DNA of 64,000 nt from Sphingobacteriales bacterium. GTDB lineage: Bacteria > Bacteroidota > Bacteroidia > Chitinophagales > Chitinophagaceae. The stretch is taken from NCBI GenBank assembly GCA_016192105.1, contig JACPUV010000026.1, forward strand, positions 62,001-126,000, in the 5' to 3' direction. The position numbers were made by a program, and so were the translations under genes. Positions 8,561 through 16,570 of the stretch are shown piece after piece. The notes beneath the pieces were generated by a model. The model was not told where the DNA came from. It did no database searches and was given only the letters and a program-made list of their open reading frames with translations. The first letter of the stretch is position 1, and every line of letters starts with the position of its first letter.

Positions 8561-8644
8561 GTTGGGTGACAGTTGGCAGTTGACTGTTGTCGGTTGTCAG
8601 TTGTCGGTTGTCGGGTGTCAGTTGTCGGTTGTCAGTTGCCGGTT
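8561..8644. repeat. Heptamer tandem array, unit GTC(A/G)GTT, 12 copies
   Basis: Twelve contiguous 7-mers of the form GNCNGTT/GTTGGGT lie just upstream of the NUDIX gene start, where its promoter would be expected. The unit differs from the array at 3205 but the period is the same. Confidence 0.95.
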
Positions 8645-8707
8645 GTTGTTAAGATTTTCTGATAATAAGCAGCTTAGTTGACTGCTAATATATTTTTATA
8701 CTATCAA

Positions 8708-8742
8708 ACTCGCGTCTCGCAGCTCGTGGCTCGTCGCTTTCC
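8708..8742. repeat. Heptamer tandem array, unit GCTCGTG-like, 5 copies
   Basis: Units ACTCGCG, TCTCGCA, GCTCGTG, GCTCGTC and GCTTTCC run in register and end 2 bases before the stop codon of the DinB-family gene. Confidence 0.8.
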
Positions 8743-8743
8743 C

Positions 8744-9280
8744 CTACCAGTTGTTCTTTTCCCGAAGCGTTGTAATATGCGCCACATGATGTTTGCCATG
8801 CCATGCATAGAGACCTAACAGGTACCAGAGCCGGATTGTTTTTTTCAGTCCCGGATGATAGGCGGTCCTGTTATTCCATTCATCATCCGTAACATATTTC
8901 AATGTTTCGTACCAGCGGGCGTGGAGGGCATGCAGCAGGGTGAGGGAAATGTTGACCGGGAGTTTCTTTACATCATACAGTTCGGCCCATAATTGCTCTT
9001 CGTATGTTTTGATCGTGGGATTGTCCTCCGTCAGGGCGAGTTTAAACCGGCAATAGGCATTCATGTGACTGTCCGCCACATGGTGTACCAACTGGTGAAC
9101 GGTCCATCCTCCTTCCCGGTACGGTGTCTGCAATTGCGCTTCGTCCAGGTTCAGGATCGCATTTTCCATCAGCAGGGGCAGAAACTTGATATCGGCCAGC
9201 CATTCGATTTTCTGTTCTATGGAATAAGGTTTGGGTTCGTACTGCCCGATGGGATAGCGGGGATCTGTGGTCAGCTGCAT
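8744..9280 (-). CDS. DinB/YfiT-family putative thiol S-transferase (BstA-like)
   Basis: This 178-aa protein of the DinB four-helix fold matches the YfiT/BstA subgroup. It opens with DPRYPIGQYEPKPYS and has the metal-ligand histidines in VHQLVHHVADSHMN (about 63-76) and WHGKHHVAHI near the C-terminus. BstA conjugates bacillithiol to electrophiles in Bacillus. A bshC gene in this window makes that role plausible here, though YfiT members were also named metal-dependent hydrolases. It lies 8 bases downstream of the FKBP gene on the same strand, so the two form an operon. Confidence 0.8.
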   Translation of the reverse strand: MQLTTDPRYPIGQYEPKPYSIEQKIEWLADIKFLPLLMENAILNLDEAQLQTPYREGGWTVHQLVHHVADSHMNAYCRFKLALTEDNPTIKTYEEQLWAELYDVKKLPVNISLTLLHALHARWYETLKYVTDDEWNNRTAYHPGLKKTIRLWYLLGLYAWHGKHHVAHITTLREKNNW

Positions 9281-9288
9281 CGTTTATC

Positions 9289-9726
9289 CTATTTTATTAC
9301 CTGAATAAGTTCCACTTCAAATACCAGGGTGGCGCCCCCCGGAATATCATGGCCCGCTCCCCGGTCACCATAAGCGAGATGAGAAGGAATCCATAAGCGC
9401 CAGTGACTGCCTTCTTTCATCAGCGGCAGGGCAATCTGCCATCCTTTGATCAGTGCGGTCAGCGGGGCAGAAAAAGGCTGCCCTCTTTTAAAGGAATTAT
9501 CAAATTCTTTTCCATCCAGCAGGGAGCCTTTGTAATGGGCTTTTACCGTTTCTTTCAACAAGGGCTGCGCCCCTGTTCCTTCTTTGATCACTTCATACTG
9601 GATGCCTTCGGGCAATTCCGCTACACCTGCCTTTGTTTTGTTCTCCGCCATAAAGGCCAGGCCGGCCGCTTTTTGTGCTTCAATTTTTCCCTGCATAAAT
9701 TCTTTTAGTTTGTTTTGAATACTCAT
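9289..9726 (-). CDS. FKBP-type peptidyl-prolyl cis-trans isomerase
   Basis: This 145-aa protein has a short helical N-terminal region (about 1-35) followed by one FKBP domain. Typical motifs are VKAHYKGSLLDGKEFDNSFKRGQP, ALPLMKEGSHWRLWIPSHLAYGD and a final TLVFEVELIQV. It should catalyse proline isomerisation during protein folding. There is no signal peptide or lipobox, so it is probably cytosolic, unlike the exported Mip/FklB relatives. It is first in an operon with the DinB-family gene. Confidence 0.92.
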   Translation of the reverse strand: MSIQNKLKEFMQGKIEAQKAAGLAFMAENKTKAGVAELPEGIQYEVIKEGTGAQPLLKETVKAHYKGSLLDGKEFDNSFKRGQPFSAPLTALIKGWQIALPLMKEGSHWRLWIPSHLAYGDRGAGHDIPGGATLVFEVELIQVIK

Positions 9727-9856
9727 ATTCCAAAGGGTTTTTAACCCGGTTATAAAATGCTAATTACGCTGGCCGCCCGTAATTGTTCGAAAAAAAAATA
9801 AGTAATGCCCGCCTAAAAATTTCATTTATCAACAGGGGGCTTTGCTTCCGCAGGGA

Positions 9857-10618
9857 TCACTCTTCTCTCAACGAATGCCCGGTCAGGCTGATGAACACAT
9901 CTTCCAGGTTGGCCAGTTTCATTTCCCTCGGCCTTTCAAATCCGGTCGCCAGCAGGTTATCAATCAGTTTATCGGGGGTATCCAGCGCTATGATTTTGCC
10001 GGCATCCATGATCGCCACCCGGTCGCAGAGGTATTCCGCTTCATCCATATAATGCGTGGTAATGATCACTGTGGTCCCCCGTGCCCTGATATTTTTCACC
10101 AGTTCCCAGAGACTTCGCCGCGCCTGCGGATCCAGTCCCGTAGTGGGTTCATCCAGGAAAATGATCCGTGGCTGGTTTATCAGCGTAGTGGCTACCGAGA
10201 AGCGTTGTTTCTGACCTCCGCTGAGTTCCTTCACGCTGGCTTTGGCCTTATCTTTCAGGTTTACCATTTCCAGCAATGCCATGGGGTCAACTTTCCGGTT
10301 GTACAGGCCGCAGAACAATTCGATCAACTGGAGCAGGTTCAAACCCGGGAAATACCCGCTGGTCTGCAATTGTACCCCGATGATCTTCTTGATCTCCCGG
10401 GGGGCTTTGTCAAGGTTCAGCCCGTCCACGGTCACGCTGCCGCTGGTCTTGGTACGCAGGGTCTCCATGATCTCCAGCGTGGTGGATTTACCGGCCCCGT
10501 TGGGACCCAGCAATCCGAATATTTCCCCTTCGTTCACGTCAAAGGAAATCCCTTTTACCGCCTGGAAGTTTCCATAATTCTTTACCAGGTCTTTTACAGA
10601 TATAATAGTAGTTGCCAT
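9857..10618 (-). CDS. ABC transporter ATP-binding protein (ABC-2/DrrA type)
   Basis: This 253-aa ATPase subunit has Walker A GPNGAGKST, signature LSGGQKQRFS, Walker B IIFLDEPTTGLDP and the switch His in TTHYMDEAE. Sequence style is that of the exporter family CcmA/DrrA. The longest frame runs into fbp, but MATTIISVKDL at 10618 is the natural start, two bases after the fbp stop. No permease gene lies beside it; the downstream minus-strand gene encodes an FKBP. The partner must be encoded elsewhere. Confidence 0.9.
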   Translation of the reverse strand: MATTIISVKDLVKNYGNFQAVKGISFDVNEGEIFGLLGPNGAGKSTTLEIMETLRTKTSGSVTVDGLNLDKAPREIKKIIGVQLQTSGYFPGLNLLQLIELFCGLYNRKVDPMALLEMVNLKDKAKASVKELSGGQKQRFSVATTLINQPRIIFLDEPTTGLDPQARRSLWELVKNIRARGTTVIITTHYMDEAEYLCDRVAIMDAGKIIALDTPDKLIDNLLATGFERPREMKLANLEDVFISLTGHSLREE

Positions 10619-10620
10619 TG

Positions 10621-11625
10621 TTATAAATAGGTTTCCAGTTCCTCCATCATTAGCCTGCTGCCTACAAAAAAAGGCGAGCGCTGGTGCAGTTCGGTAGGTA
10701 CTACATCGAGGATCCGGATCTTCCCGTTGGTTGCCTTCCCCCCTGCTACGGTAACGATAAAGGCAAAGGGATTGCATTCGTATAACAGCCGCAGCTTTCC
10801 CTTTGGTTTATCAACTGTTCCGGGGTACATAAAGATCCCCCCCTTGATCAGGTTACGGTGCACATCGGATACCATGCTGCCAATATAGCGCTGGGTATAG
10901 GGTCCTCCGTTTGTTTTATCCTTCTGCTGGCAGGTCGTAATATAATTCCGTACCCTTTCTTCATACTGGAAAAAGTTCCCGTGGTTCACCGAATAGATCT
11001 TTCCAAGTTCCGGGCATTTGATATCCGGGTGACTGAGGGTCCATTCGCCAATGGAAGGATCCAGGGTAAAACCATTCACTCCCCGGCGTGTGGCATAGAC
11101 CATCATCGTGGAAGATCCGTAAACAATATACCCTGCGGCCACCTGCTGGATACCCGGTTGCAGGAAATCCTCTTTTGTCACTACAGTACCGATCGGTGTA
11201 ACCCGGCGATATACGCTGAAGATGGTCCCGATGGAAACATTCACATCAATATTGGCGCTTCCGTCCAGCGGGTCATAGAGACAAACATATTTGGAGTTCA
11301 CGCTTTTTGCATCATCGAAAGCCACAAAATCATCCAGTTCTTCGCTGGCGATACCCGCACAGGCGATCCCGTGTTTCAGCACCCCGGTAAACTGGTCGTT
11401 GGCAAATACATCCAGTTTCTTTACTTCCTCTCCCTGCACGTTGATGGTCCCGGCATCCCCCAGGATATCCACCAGGCCGGCTTTGTTGACTTCCACATTC
11501 ACCCGTTTGGCTGCCAACCCGATATTCCGGAGCAGGTGGGACAATTCACCGGTGGCATGCGGAAAATCCCGGAGCTGCTGGATCGTGAACTCGTCGAGCG
11601 TTTGCACTTTACGGTTAACCTTCAT
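10621..11625 (-). CDS. fbp: Fructose-1,6-bisphosphatase, class I
   Basis: This 334-aa enzyme of gluconeogenesis removes the 1-phosphate from fructose-1,6-bisphosphate. Metal-binding and catalytic motifs are clear: [29 protein letters not shown] and [22 protein letters not shown], near residues 94, 118 and 277. The length is normal for the family. ATG 11625 ([13 protein letters not shown]) was chosen over a TTG nine bases upstream, and a -7 box lies 19 bases before it. The ABC ATPase gene follows after two bases. Confidence 0.95.
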   Translation of the reverse strand: MKVNRKVQTLDEFTIQQLRDFPHATGELSHLLRNIGLAAKRVNVEVNKAGLVDILGDAGTINVQGEEVKKLDVFANDQFTGVLKHGIACAGIASEELDDFVAFDDAKSVNSKYVCLYDPLDGSANIDVNVSIGTIFSVYRRVTPIGTVVTKEDFLQPGIQQVAAGYIVYGSSTMMVYATRRGVNGFTLDPSIGEWTLSHPDIKCPELGKIYSVNHGNFFQYEERVRNYITTCQQKDKTNGGPYTQRYIGSMVSDVHRNLIKGGIFMYPGTVDKPKGKLRLLYECNPFAFIVTVAGGKATNGKIRILDVVPTELHQRSPFFVGSRLMMEELETYL

Positions 11626-11644
11626 ATGGAGCAATTTGAAAAGA

Positions 11645-11652
11645 CAAATGTA
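11645..11652 (-). promoter_or_regulatory. -7 box TACATTTG of fbp
   Basis: Minus-strand exact match to TAnnTTTG, 19 bases before the fbp ATG. Confidence 0.6.
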
Positions 11653-11744
11653 AGGTTTTGGGGGGTGAGTTTAAAAGCAGGCGGAAACACAGCGGGAAAA
11701 GGAATATTAACGACATTTGCCGCCAACCCAATCTCCCGTAAATT

Positions 11745-13007
11745 ATGAAGGTCTTCAAATTCGGTGGCGCCTCGGTCAACAGTGTGGAACGGATTCAGAA
11801 CCTGGCCCGGATCATGCTGGAAAAGCAGGAAGGAAAAACGATGGTTATTATTTCGGCCATGGGGAAAACCACCAATGCCCTGGAAAAAGTGGCGGAAGCC
11901 TTTTATGCGGGGAAAAAAGAAGAAGCCCTGGGTTTATTTGAACAGGTAAAACAACAGCACCTCGGCATTGCCAAATACCTTTTGGTCACTCATTATCTTG
12001 CCTGCGAGGCGCAACTCCGGGATTTTTTTACGGAAGTGGAGTGGTTGCTGCACGATGAACCGGTCCGGGATTTTGATTATTACTACGACCAGGTGGTTTG
12101 TTCCGGGGAATTATTTTCCACGGCGATCATCAGCGCCTACCTGAATGAAACAGGGATCCGCAATCAATGGATGGATGTGCGGGATATTTTCCGTACGGAT
12201 GATGATTTCCGGGATGCGGATATTGACTGGGATTTTACCCGGCAGATGGTACAGGAGCAGGTAGTGCCGGTTTTAAGCGGGTACCCGATCGTCCTGACCC
12301 AGGGTTTTATCGGGGCTACCGACGAAAACGAAAGCACCACCCTGGGCAGGGAGGGCAGTGATTATTCCGCAGCCGTCTTTGCCAATATGCTGGGTGCAGA
12401 CAGCCTCACGATCTGGAAAGACGTGGTAGCCGTGATGAATGCGGATCCCAAACAATTTCCCGATGCGGTTTCCCTGCCCGAGCTCAATTACAATGAAGTG
12501 ATCGAGATGGCGTATTACGGAGCGCAGGTCATCCATCCCAAAACCATCAAGCCCCTGCAGAACAAGGGCATCCCGCTCTATGTAAAATGTTTCCTCGATC
12601 CTTCCCTGCCCGGGACCCTGATCCATAACGGGTCGCTGCCACCCCTGCCTCCGGTGATCGTACTGAAAGAAAAACAGGTGCTGATTGAACTGTCATCCAG
12701 GGATTTTTCTTTTATCGGCGAACAGCATGTGGGGCAGTTGTATCACCTGTTTGAAAAACTGCATATCAAACCCAACCTTACCCAGAACGGAGCGATCAGT
12801 TTTCTCTGCGTCACCGATGACAAAACGGAAAAGATCGGGAAACTGGCATCCGCTGCAGCCGAATTCCTGGATGTGCAGGTGAAAAAAGAGTTATCGGTAC
12901 TTACGGTCAGGCATTATAACCCGGAAATCGTGGAGCAACTGATCAGCGGAAGAACCGTGCTGCTGCGGCAGCAGACCGCCGATACGGTACAGATTTTATT
13001 GGGATAA
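11745..13007 (+). CDS. lysC: Aspartate kinase, monofunctional
   Basis: This 420-aa enzyme phosphorylates aspartate, the first step toward lysine, threonine and methionine. The N-terminal kinase signature FKFGGASVNS, the substrate region TTLGREGSDYSAAVFANML and IWKDVVAVMNADPK are present. The C-terminal third (about 300-420) is an ACT-type regulatory region, so feedback control by an amino acid is likely. No homoserine dehydrogenase domain is attached, unlike ThrA. It is divergent from fbp and converges with the transpeptidase gene, leaving one base between stops. Confidence 0.93.
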   Translation: MKVFKFGGASVNSVERIQNLARIMLEKQEGKTMVIISAMGKTTNALEKVAEAFYAGKKEEALGLFEQVKQQHLGIAKYLLVTHYLACEAQLRDFFTEVEWLLHDEPVRDFDYYYDQVVCSGELFSTAIISAYLNETGIRNQWMDVRDIFRTDDDFRDADIDWDFTRQMVQEQVVPVLSGYPIVLTQGFIGATDENESTTLGREGSDYSAAVFANMLGADSLTIWKDVVAVMNADPKQFPDAVSLPELNYNEVIEMAYYGAQVIHPKTIKPLQNKGIPLYVKCFLDPSLPGTLIHNGSLPPLPPVIVLKEKQVLIELSSRDFSFIGEQHVGQLYHLFEKLHIKPNLTQNGAISFLCVTDDKTEKIGKLASAAAEFLDVQVKKELSVLTVRHYNPEIVEQLISGRTVLLRQQTADTVQILLG

Positions 13008-13008
13008 T

Positions 13009-14217
13009 TTATTTGCGGCCTTCCACTGTAATGGTCTGTATCATTTTTTTGGCCACCGGTTTTTCGTGCAGGGTGGCGGGTTGCCAGGTTCCCATTTTTT
13101 CGAGGCGGGTGATGAGTTCATCGTTAAAATCATCGGCATCCTTAAACCCTTTCAGCACTTTAAAATTAACCGGAACACCGTCACTGTCCACCACAAATTC
13201 CACCTGTATAAAGGCACGGCTGACTCCCCTGGGAAGGAAGGCCGTCATCTCCTTACCCAACTGATCCAGGTATTTCATAAACGCATCCCCGCCGCCGGGG
13301 AATTGCGGCCACTGGTGTACCGCATCCGTCAGGACATCAATACGGCGGTTCAGGTGTGATACAGGCTGCTTCTTCAACGGCTGTTGTTTCTGTTCGGTCA
13401 GCGGATTTTCTTTCCGGGGGGAGGATTCATTGACAATATATTCTCCCTTGTCACCGATCATAACCACGGGCAGCTGCTGGTATTTTTCAAAAAAATCAAA
13501 CGCATCGCCGAGCCGGTCTTCAAACTTCTTAAGCTCGGGATCATCCTTGGTCAGGCTTTCCAGGTATTTCACACTTTTCTCCACGTTATACCGGATGGGG
13601 AAAATATGCACAGGGATAAAATCCTGGCCCAGGTCCTTGGCATGTGTGGCGAGTACATAGAGTTCATCGATCTGCTGGTCCGTAATGGGAATACAACCCA
13701 CCGTCACACAACTGCCGTGGATGTAAATATCGCTGCCTGGTTTCAGGGAATCGCTGAGTATTTTATCCGAAGCATTCGGGTAATTGAGACCCAGGGATAA
13801 ATAGTAATTGCTCTGGGGGTTAAATTCATTGATATAATAAAAACCTTCCGGCACCTGGAAATCGCCCTGCATTCTTTTCGGACCCAGCGCCCCGGCCAGG
13901 GCACAGACCCGGTAGGTCTTAAATAACCGGAAGGGCTCCTTTAATTCATTCTTTACCCACACTTCCAGCTGGCTGTCGTATTTGAAGGACCGGATGTAGA
14001 GATAACGGGCCGGCCATTTCAGCTTTTTTGCTTCGAATTGTTTTTGCAGGGTATCTTCTTTCCGGTCCAGGGCTTCGCTGGGGCGGGGAAATGATTTCTG
14101 GTAATCAACAAACGAATAGAAAGAAGAGCCCCCTTTGCTCATAGTGGGAGCCGGCTGTGCCTGCAGGTAAACAGTTGCCAGTACAGAAACGACGGATAAT
14201 AAAATGTTCCTCTTCAT
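13009..14217 (-). CDS. YafK-type L,D-transpeptidase fused to a TonB C-terminal-like domain
   Basis: This 402-aa exported protein has a signal peptide at about 1-20 (cut near LQAQP). A YkuD/YafK-type catalytic domain follows, with IHGSCVTVGC (His167, Cys175). In E. coli the YafK/DpaA group acts on crosslinks to peptidoglycan. From about residue 303 comes PQFPGGGDAFMKYL and then a region with FIQVEFVVDSDGVPVNFKV, which matches the TonB C-terminal fold common in Bacteroidota. The open frame extends 125 codons upstream, but the signal peptide fixes the start at 14217. It converges with lysC. Confidence 0.85.
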   Translation of the reverse strand: MKRNILLSVVSVLATVYLQAQPAPTMSKGGSSFYSFVDYQKSFPRPSEALDRKEDTLQKQFEAKKLKWPARYLYIRSFKYDSQLEVWVKNELKEPFRLFKTYRVCALAGALGPKRMQGDFQVPEGFYYINEFNPQSNYYLSLGLNYPNASDKILSDSLKPGSDIYIHGSCVTVGCIPITDQQIDELYVLATHAKDLGQDFIPVHIFPIRYNVEKSVKYLESLTKDDPELKKFEDRLGDAFDFFEKYQQLPVVMIGDKGEYIVNESSPRKENPLTEQKQQPLKKQPVSHLNRRIDVLTDAVHQWPQFPGGGDAFMKYLDQLGKEMTAFLPRGVSRAFIQVEFVVDSDGVPVNFKVLKGFKDADDFNDELITRLEKMGTWQPATLHEKPVAKKMIQTITVEGRK

Positions 14218-14374
14218 GTCCTCGATCCAGTTCAACGGCCGGGAATACGGCATTATTATTTTTTTATTGCTAAAACGCTGGTAAATATACTCAAAAATAG
14301 TGCTGGAAGGGGTCGCCTGGAAGCAGGAAATATCAACATGCCTTGATAACCCAAGGTAATTTCTCCACCGGTGA

Positions 14375-15508
14375 TCAGAGATTTCCCCTTGCTTCCTGTT
14401 CCCTTTCAATGGCTTCGAAGAGGGCTTTGAAATTGCCCTTGCCAAAACTCTTCGCCCCTTTGCGCTGGATGATCTCAAAAAACAGGGTGGGACGGTCTTC
14501 CACCGGCTTTGAAAAGAGCTGCAGCAGGTATCCTTCATGATCCCGGTCCACGAGGATTCCCAGTTCCCGGAGCGGGGCCAGGTCTTCATCAATCGGTCCT
14601 ACCCGGTCCAGCAGGTCGTCATAATAGGTGGTCGGTACTTTGAGGAATTCCACCCCACGGCTTTGCAGTTCCGTGACTGTTTTTACAATGTCATTTGTGG
14701 CCAGTGCCACATGCTGGCAGCCTTCCCCGTTATAAAAATCAAGGTATTCCTCCACCTGGCTTTTTTTCTTGCCTTCGGCGGGCTCATTGATCGGAAATTT
14801 CACAAACCCATTGCCGCTGCTCATCACTTTGCTCATCAGGGCCGAATATTCCGTCGAAATATCTTCGTCATCAAAAGAGAGGATATTCTTAAAGCCCATG
14901 ACCTCTTCATAAAATTTCACCCAGGGATTCATCTGGTTCCAGCCCACATTGCCAACACAATGATCCACATAGAGCAGGCCGGTGTCGGCGGGCCGGAAAT
15001 TCGGGTTAGTCCAGGGCCGGTAACCGGGCATAAAAGCGCCCCGGTAATTTTTTCTTTCAATAAAGAGATGAACCGTATCCCCATAAGTATGGATCCCGCT
15101 CATGACCAGTTCGCCCTCATTATCCTTCAGGCGGGTGGGCTCTCTATAGGATTTTGCTCCCCTTTTAGTGGTTTCTTCCCAGGCCCTCGTAGCATCGGGT
15201 ACCCGGAGCGAAAGCGCTTTTACGCCATCCCCGTGCTGGTGGATATGATCCGCGATCTCGTTACCGGGTTTTAAGGGAGTGGTCAGTACAAAAGTGAGCG
15301 CATGCTGTCTTACTGCATAACTGGCCCGGTCCTTTACCCCGGTTTCGGGTCCGGCATAAGCCAGTGCCTGGAAACCGAATGCGCTCATATAAAAGTGGGC
15401 GGCCTGTTTGGCATTGCCTACGTAAAATTCAACATAATCGGTGCCCTCGAGGGGCAGAAAATCCAAAGCAGGGGAAAGCGTCTTGTCGTTGGTGATTGTC
15501 GTTTTCAT
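14375..15508 (-). CDS. hpd: 4-hydroxyphenylpyruvate dioxygenase
   Basis: This 377-aa Fe(II) enzyme of tyrosine breakdown converts 4-hydroxyphenylpyruvate to homogentisate. It has two vicinal-oxygen-chelate domains. The iron ligands lie in VDHCVGN, QHVALATND and the C-terminal FFEIIQRKGAKSFGKGNFKALFEA, which also holds the conserved terminal helix. The length is normal for the family. No homogentisate dioxygenase gene is nearby. A palindrome lies 5 bases before the start codon. Confidence 0.95.
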   Translation of the reverse strand: MKTTITNDKTLSPALDFLPLEGTDYVEFYVGNAKQAAHFYMSAFGFQALAYAGPETGVKDRASYAVRQHALTFVLTTPLKPGNEIADHIHQHGDGVKALSLRVPDATRAWEETTKRGAKSYREPTRLKDNEGELVMSGIHTYGDTVHLFIERKNYRGAFMPGYRPWTNPNFRPADTGLLYVDHCVGNVGWNQMNPWVKFYEEVMGFKNILSFDDEDISTEYSALMSKVMSSGNGFVKFPINEPAEGKKKSQVEEYLDFYNGEGCQHVALATNDIVKTVTELQSRGVEFLKVPTTYYDDLLDRVGPIDEDLAPLRELGILVDRDHEGYLLQLFSKPVEDRPTLFFEIIQRKGAKSFGKGNFKALFEAIEREQEARGNL

Positions 15509-15512
15509 ACAT

Positions 15513-15526
15513 GTAAACCTGTTTAC
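15513..15526. promoter_or_regulatory. Palindromic candidate operator before hpd
   Basis: GTAAAC-CT-GTTTAC is a perfect 6-2-6 inverted repeat starting 5 bases upstream of the hpd ATG. A protein bound there would block initiation. Confidence 0.45.
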
Positions 15527-15705
15527 CGTCAGGCGGTTTAAGAATGGAAAGAATGAATCAGATCGGTTCTTAGTTCCTGCCCCGACCGGAATTGGGACAG
15601 TTACCGGAGGATTAAAACAGGCTATCCATGGCCAATGCCTGCATCAGCAGGCTGAAATGACTGCGTTCGTCTGTAAATACTTTATGCGGATAGTCGGGAA
15701 GCACG

Positions 15706-15729
15706 GGGTAAAGTTAAAAAACTTTACCC
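15706..15729. other. Perfect inverted repeat without a T-run
   Basis: GGGTAAAGTT (15706-15715) and AACTTTACCC (15720-15729) flank a 4-base A loop. Neither side has a terminator-like T-run. Its role is unknown. Confidence 0.6.
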
Positions 15730-15785
15730 GACAAGAGGAACAGCCGGTACGGAAATTTAACAGGGGTTTTCATAGCCCAAATCCC

Positions 15786-15793
15786 TATTTTTG
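15786..15793 (+). promoter_or_regulatory. -7 box TATTTTTG
   Basis: Exact TAnnTTTG match. It overlaps the TTG that would start the longest downstream frame, so ATG 15827 is used. Confidence 0.6.
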
Positions 15794-15826
15794 AATCCAT
15801 TCAAAACCCATTTTTTTGTAACAGGT

Positions 15827-16570
15827 ATGTTCTTCTTTAGCAGTACCTTCTATATCATCACCCTGGTATTACAGGGAATCTGTGTTTTTCATTGTATCCG
15901 GAAAGGGAATCAGCAAAACTGGATCTGGCTGATCGTTTTCCTGCCCCTGGTTGGTTGTATCATTTACTTTTTTTCGGAAATACTCACAAGCCGTGGAATC
16001 CGTTCTGTGCAAACCGGAGTGAGCGGGATCATTAATCCCTCCGGCTCTGTCAGGAAGCTGGAGGAAAACCTTCGTTTTTCCGATACATTTAATAACCGGA
16101 TCGCCCTGGCGGATGCCTACCTGGCGTCAGGTCGCACCCGGGACGCTATCGATCTCTACGAAAAAAGCCTGACGGGTGCTTTTGCAGAAAATGAAGATGC
16201 CATTGCCAAACTGGCTTTTGCTCATTACCGAGAAAAGAACTATGAAGCGGTGATCCGCGAGGCAAAGAAGATCTGTTCCCTGCCACAGTTTCCCCGGTCG
16301 AAGACGCATATTCTCTATGCCATGTCCCTGGGTTACGCGGGACAAACCGCGCAGGCAGAAGAAGAATTCCTGAAGTTGAAGGGCCGGTTTTCCAATTTTG
16401 AAGCCCGCTATTACTATTCCTTATTTTTACAGCAAAATAACAGGTCCGGTGAAGCCCGTGCAGTTCTGAATGACATGATCGCCGAAGTGCCCCAGTTAAG
16501 CGGGGTGGAAAGAAGGCATCACCGCGAATGGATCAGCCTGGCCAAAGACTCCCTGAATAAAATGCCATGA
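15827..16570 (+). CDS. PLDc_N-type membrane protein with TPR-like domain
   Basis: This 247-aa protein has two closely spaced N-terminal hydrophobic helices (about 4-22 and 30-50). The segment IRKGNQQNWIWLIVFLPLVGCIIYFF is split by a basic turn and is typical of the PLDc_N (cardiolipin synthase N-terminal) family. The rest (about 85-245) consists of TPR-like helical pairs, for example ALADAYLASGRTRDAIDLYEKSL. No phospholipase catalytic motif is present. Function is unknown; it may be a membrane-anchored scaffold. Its stop overlaps the purK start (ATGA), so the two are translationally coupled. Confidence 0.75.
   Translation: MFFFSSTFYIITLVLQGICVFHCIRKGNQQNWIWLIVFLPLVGCIIYFFSEILTSRGIRSVQTGVSGIINPSGSVRKLEENLRFSDTFNNRIALADAYLASGRTRDAIDLYEKSLTGAFAENEDAIAKLAFAHYREKNYEAVIREAKKICSLPQFPRSKTHILYAMSLGYAGQTAQAEEEFLKLKGRFSNFEARYYYSLFLQQNNRSGEARAVLNDMIAEVPQLSGVERRHHREWISLAKDSLNKMP

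Larger units (their letters stand above)
15509..15826. other. 318-bp gap between hpd and the PLDc_N-TPR gene
   Basis: It holds the hpd palindrome, a perfect 10-bp inverted repeat at 15706-15729, and the -7 box of the next gene. On the minus strand (about 15616-15709) a short frame reads DYPHKVFTDERSHFSLLMQA and ends in LAMDSLF. It looks protein-like but has only a GTG as possible start, so it may be a gene remnant or a very small protein. I see nothing else. Confidence 0.5.

Noticed and set aside
9842..10630. 262-codon plus-strand frame
   Set aside because: It is antisense to the ABC ATPase, which has all Walker and signature motifs.
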